A stretch of DNA of 7,577 bases. Origin: GCA-2720975 sp964467985 (GTDB lineage Bacteria > Planctomycetota > UBA1135 > GCA-002686595). Each line of letters begins with the position of its first letter. Positions within the stretch are counted from its first letter, which is position 1. Shown piece by piece: positions 5,394-7,577 of the stretch. The translations under genes and the position numbers were made by a program. The notes under the pieces are model-generated. The model ran no database searches. It worked only from the letters and a program-made list of their open reading frames with translations, and was not told the origin of the DNA. Location of the stretch: the NCBI GenBank assembly GCA_964467985.1, contig CAYXTP010000031.1:1-7577 (forward strand), read 5' to 3'.

Positions 5394-6715
5394 GCTTCGA
5401 AACTCTCGGACCGCTGATGTTCCTGGTCCTGTTCTTGCTCATCTTCGTGGGCTACCCGGTTGCATTCTCACTTGGGGGAACGGCACTGGCCTTCGCCATC
5501 ATTGGTGTGGCCGGCGGAGACTTTGGCTGGGACCTGATCCGGGCCTTCCCGGAGCGCGTCTTTGGGATCATGGGCAATCAGATCCTGTTGGCCGTGCCGT
5601 TCTTCATCTTCATGGGCACCATGCTGCAGCGCTCGCGGCTGGCCGAGGATCTGCTACGCACCATTGGTCTGCTGTTTGGTCCAGTGCGCGGTGGGCTGGC
5701 ACTGGCCGTGGTCCTAGTGGGCACCTTGCTGGCCGCCGCAACTGGAGTCGTGGGAGCTTCAGTCGTGGCCATGGGCATGATCTCCCTGCCGATCATGACC
5801 CGCTATGGCTACAAGCCCAGCTTCTCAACGGGTGTCATCTGCGCCTCAGGAACCTTGGGCCAAATTGTTCCACCCAGTGTTGTGCTCGTTGTGCTGGCGG
5901 ACCAATTGGAGATCAGCGTAGGCGATCTGTTCAGGGGAGCGCTCGTACCCGGAGTCCTGCTGGCGACCTTCTATGCTGTGTACGTGTTGCTGGTGGCTTT
6001 CCTGAAGCCCTCCGTAGCACCCGCAATCCCACGCTCCGAGCGCAAGGAAGCGGGCAGTCTGTGGCGTCAGACATTCAAGGTCATGATTCCGCCACTCGTG
6101 CTGATTGTCGTCGTGCTAGGCAGCATCTTCGCGGGCATCGCGACCCCCACCGAAGCCGGAGCACTAGGCGCGGTAGGTGCCATGGTCCTGGCCGGTGTTG
6201 CCGGACGCTTCACTCGCAAGGCCATGGACGGGACCATGACCGAGACCATGCGCTTGACGAGCATGATCGTGTTCTTGCTGGTGGGCTCCACGGCCTTTGC
6301 ACTGGTCTTCCGCGGCCTACACGGGGACGACTGGATCAAGGGTCTGCTCACCGGACTTCCCGGAGGAAGGGTGGGTCTCCTGGTGGTTGCCAACCTGGCC
6401 ATCTTCATCCTGGGCTTCTTCATCGATTTCTTTGAGATCGCCTTCATCATTCTGCCGTTGATCCAACCTGCGGCCGCCCATCTTGGAATCACCGACCAAG
6501 AGATGGTGTGGTTCGGCGTGATGATCGCCATGAACCTGCAGACGAGTTTCCTGACGCCCCCCTTCGGCTTCTCACTCTTCTATCTGCGCGGAGTGGCTCC
6601 GAAGGAAATCTCCACCGGTGACATTTACCGGGGGGTTGTTCCGTTCATCATCATCCAACTCATCTGTTTGGCGCTCGTCATTCTCTTCCCCGGAATGGTG
6701 ACGGGCATGCTCTAG
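5390..6715 (+). CDS. dctM: TRAP transporter large permease (DctM family)
   Basis: This is the large, transport-catalysing membrane subunit of the TRAP transporter; 441 residues is the normal family length. It opens with a hydrophobic helix ending FVGYPVAFSLGG (19-30). It continues with FGIMGNQILLAVPFFIFMGTM (58-78), RSRLAEDLL (81-89), GLALAVVLVGTLLAAATG.VGASVVAMG (102-129), the conserved ASGTLGQIVPPSVVLVVLADQ (152-172), GIATPTEAGALGAVGA (249-264), FFIDFFEIAFIILPLIQP (343-360) and LQTSFLTPPFGFSLFYLRG (383-401). These are the two inverted-repeat scaffold and gate elements of DctM, including both GT/PP-type re-entrant loops that form the sodium and substrate sites in characterised SiaM/DctM relatives. 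Translation starts at GTG 5390, overlapping dctQ by GTGA with a strong SD. The TAG stop is shared as a CTAG palindrome with the convergent binding-protein gene. Confidence 0.95.
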   Translation: MSFETLGPLMFLVLFLLIFVGYPVAFSLGGTALAFAIIGVAGGDFGWDLIRAFPERVFGIMGNQILLAVPFFIFMGTMLQRSRLAEDLLRTIGLLFGPVRGGLALAVVLVGTLLAAATGVVGASVVAMGMISLPIMTRYGYKPSFSTGVICASGTLGQIVPPSVVLVVLADQLEISVGDLFRGALVPGVLLATFYAVYVLLVAFLKPSVAPAIPRSERKEAGSLWRQTFKVMIPPLVLIVVVLGSIFAGIATPTEAGALGAVGAMVLAGVAGRFTRKAMDGTMTETMRLTSMIVFLLVGSTAFALVFRGLHGDDWIKGLLTGLPGGRVGLLVVANLAIFILGFFIDFFEIAFIILPLIQPAAAHLGITDQEMVWFGVMIAMNLQTSFLTPPFGFSLFYLRGVAPKEISTGDIYRGVVPFIIIQLICLALVILFPGMVTGML

Positions 6716-7577
6716 TCGAGCACGAAGCGCGAGTAAGCCAACTCCGATGTTCCAAACCAGCGCTGCGAATTCGTCCGGAAGGCGCGCCAGTGTTCAAGAA
6801 TTCGTGCGTAGTCCGCGTCTGCCGCCGCCTGGTCTACGAGCAGTTGTTCCGAGGCCTCGAAGGCGCCACGCATGATGTCCTCGCTAAAGGGCCGCATGGT
6901 AATTCCCTGCTTCAAGAGGCGTTCGAGCGCGGCCGGGTTGCGGGCGTCGTAACCCACTTGCATGGCTGTGGCCGCCTGGGCACAGGCGGTCGAGAAAATT
7001 GCCTGGTACTCACTGGAGAGCGAGTCCCAAGCCACTTGGTTCACGAGGAACGACATCGACGGACCCGGCTCCCACCAGCCGGGGTAGTAGTAGTTCTTGG
7101 CGACCTTGTAGAACCCCAACTGCTCGTCGTCGTACGGGCCAACCCACTCGGTAGCGTCGATCGCTCCCGTCTCGAGAGCGGTGTAGATATCGCCTCCGGC
7201 CAAGACCTGGACGGTCACGCCCAGCTCATCCATGACCATGCCACCCATACCGGGGATGCGCATCTTCAGGCCACGCAGGTCTTCAAGCCCTTCAACGGGT
7301 CGCTTGAACCACCCGCCCATCTGCGCGCCCGTGTTCCCGCCTGGAAAGGACCGAATCCCAAAGCCCGCGTAGATCTCGCGCACGAGTTCCAGTCCCCCGG
7401 CCTCGTTGAGCCACGCCGCCTGTTGCCTAGAGGTCAACCCAAACGGAAGACACGTGTCGAACGCCAACGCCGCGTGCTTGCCCGTGTAGTAGTAACCAGC
7501 GGTCTGCCCAACCTCGACCGATCCCTTCTGAACCGCATCGAGCACCTGCAAGCCCGGCACCAATTCACCTGCTTGGT
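6712..7577 (-). CDS. TRAP substrate-binding protein, TakP-like (N-terminus off window)
   Basis: This is the periplasmic binding subunit of the TRAP transporter. The frame stays open to the right edge; four more codons (Q-A-G-E) precede a TTG at 7563, giving the family motif AGELVPGLQVLDAVQ. The TTG is therefore not the start, and the signal peptide lies outside. Of 287 visible residues, key stretches are NTGAQMGGWF (near 82-90), LRGLKMRIPGMGG (100-112) with the conserved arginine that clamps the substrate carboxylate, and GGDIYTALETGAIDATEWVGPYDDEQLGFYKVA (127-159). The last includes the Glu-Trp pair that in TakP and the Thermus lactate-binding homologue helps coordinate a metal ion. YYYPGWWEPGP (162-172) follows. 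This strongly resembles TakP, which binds pyruvate and other 2-oxoacids, so a small 2-oxo- or 2-hydroxy-monocarboxylate is the likely ligand. Unusually, it is convergent with its permease genes. Confidence 0.92.
   Translation of the reverse strand, partial: QAGELVPGLQVLDAVQKGSVEVGQTAGYYYTGKHAALAFDTCLPFGLTSRQQAAWLNEAGGLELVREIYAGFGIRSFPGGNTGAQMGGWFKRPVEGLEDLRGLKMRIPGMGGMVMDELGVTVQVLAGGDIYTALETGAIDATEWVGPYDDEQLGFYKVAKNYYYPGWWEPGPSMSFLVNQVAWDSLSSEYQAIFSTACAQAATAMQVGYDARNPAALERLLKQGITMRPFSEDIMRGAFEASEQLLVDQAAADADYARILEHWRAFRTNSQRWFGTSELAYSRFVLD

Noticed and set aside
5371..6435. A 354-codon plus-strand open frame overlapping dctM.
   Set aside because: It is rich in Arg, Gly, His and Ser with no domain structure, as expected for an out-of-frame reading of GC-rich coding DNA; dctM in the other frame is unmistakable.

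Overview
The window looks like a GC-rich chromosomal segment from a member of the Planctomycetota. Three things suggest this. A secreted FG-GAP protein carries a DCNGNGIPD-type linker and a C-terminal domain (YC..NPNSTG ... GNLCLG ... FQAWFRD) that I associate with large planctomycete exported proteins. It sits next to a family S1 sulfatase, an abundant class in that phylum. There are also remnants of alternative complex III. This assignment rests on protein style, not on a marker gene tree.

Layout: (1) positions 1-125 hold the last 40 codons of glutaminyl-tRNA synthetase (glnS). (2) A gap of about 340 bases follows, with no gene I can support but with a good imperfect hairpin at 169-211. (3) Positions 467-2155 encode a secreted seven-repeat beta-propeller protein. 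Its stop codon abuts the start of a secreted sulfatase (2156-3547), so the two probably form a translationally coupled pair. (4) Positions 3551-4325 look degraded. On the minus strand is the C-terminal half of ActF, the quinol:cytochrome c oxidoreductase membrane subunit. Near 4093-4104 it is joined to what looks like the last ~48 codons of a plus-strand DoxX-like membrane protein. One deletion across two head-to-head genes would produce exactly this arrangement. A strong hairpin (4280-4313) follows, then a 121-residue membrane protein of unknown function on the minus strand (4326-4691). (5) Positions 4821-6715 encode the small and large permeases of a TRAP transporter, overlapping by 4 bases. 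(6) The partial TRAP substrate-binding protein lies convergently on the minus strand (6712 to the window edge) and shares a CTAG palindrome with the large permease as overlapping stop codons. Its sequence resembles the TakP/2-oxoacid-lactate group, so the three proteins likely form one sodium-driven importer for a small monocarboxylate.

I see no CRISPR array, mobile element, tRNA or rRNA, and nothing that amounts to a new defence or biosynthetic system. The points most worth following are the apparent double truncation of actF and doxX, the regular repeat architecture of the propeller gene and its coupling to a sulfatase, and the convergent TRAP layout.
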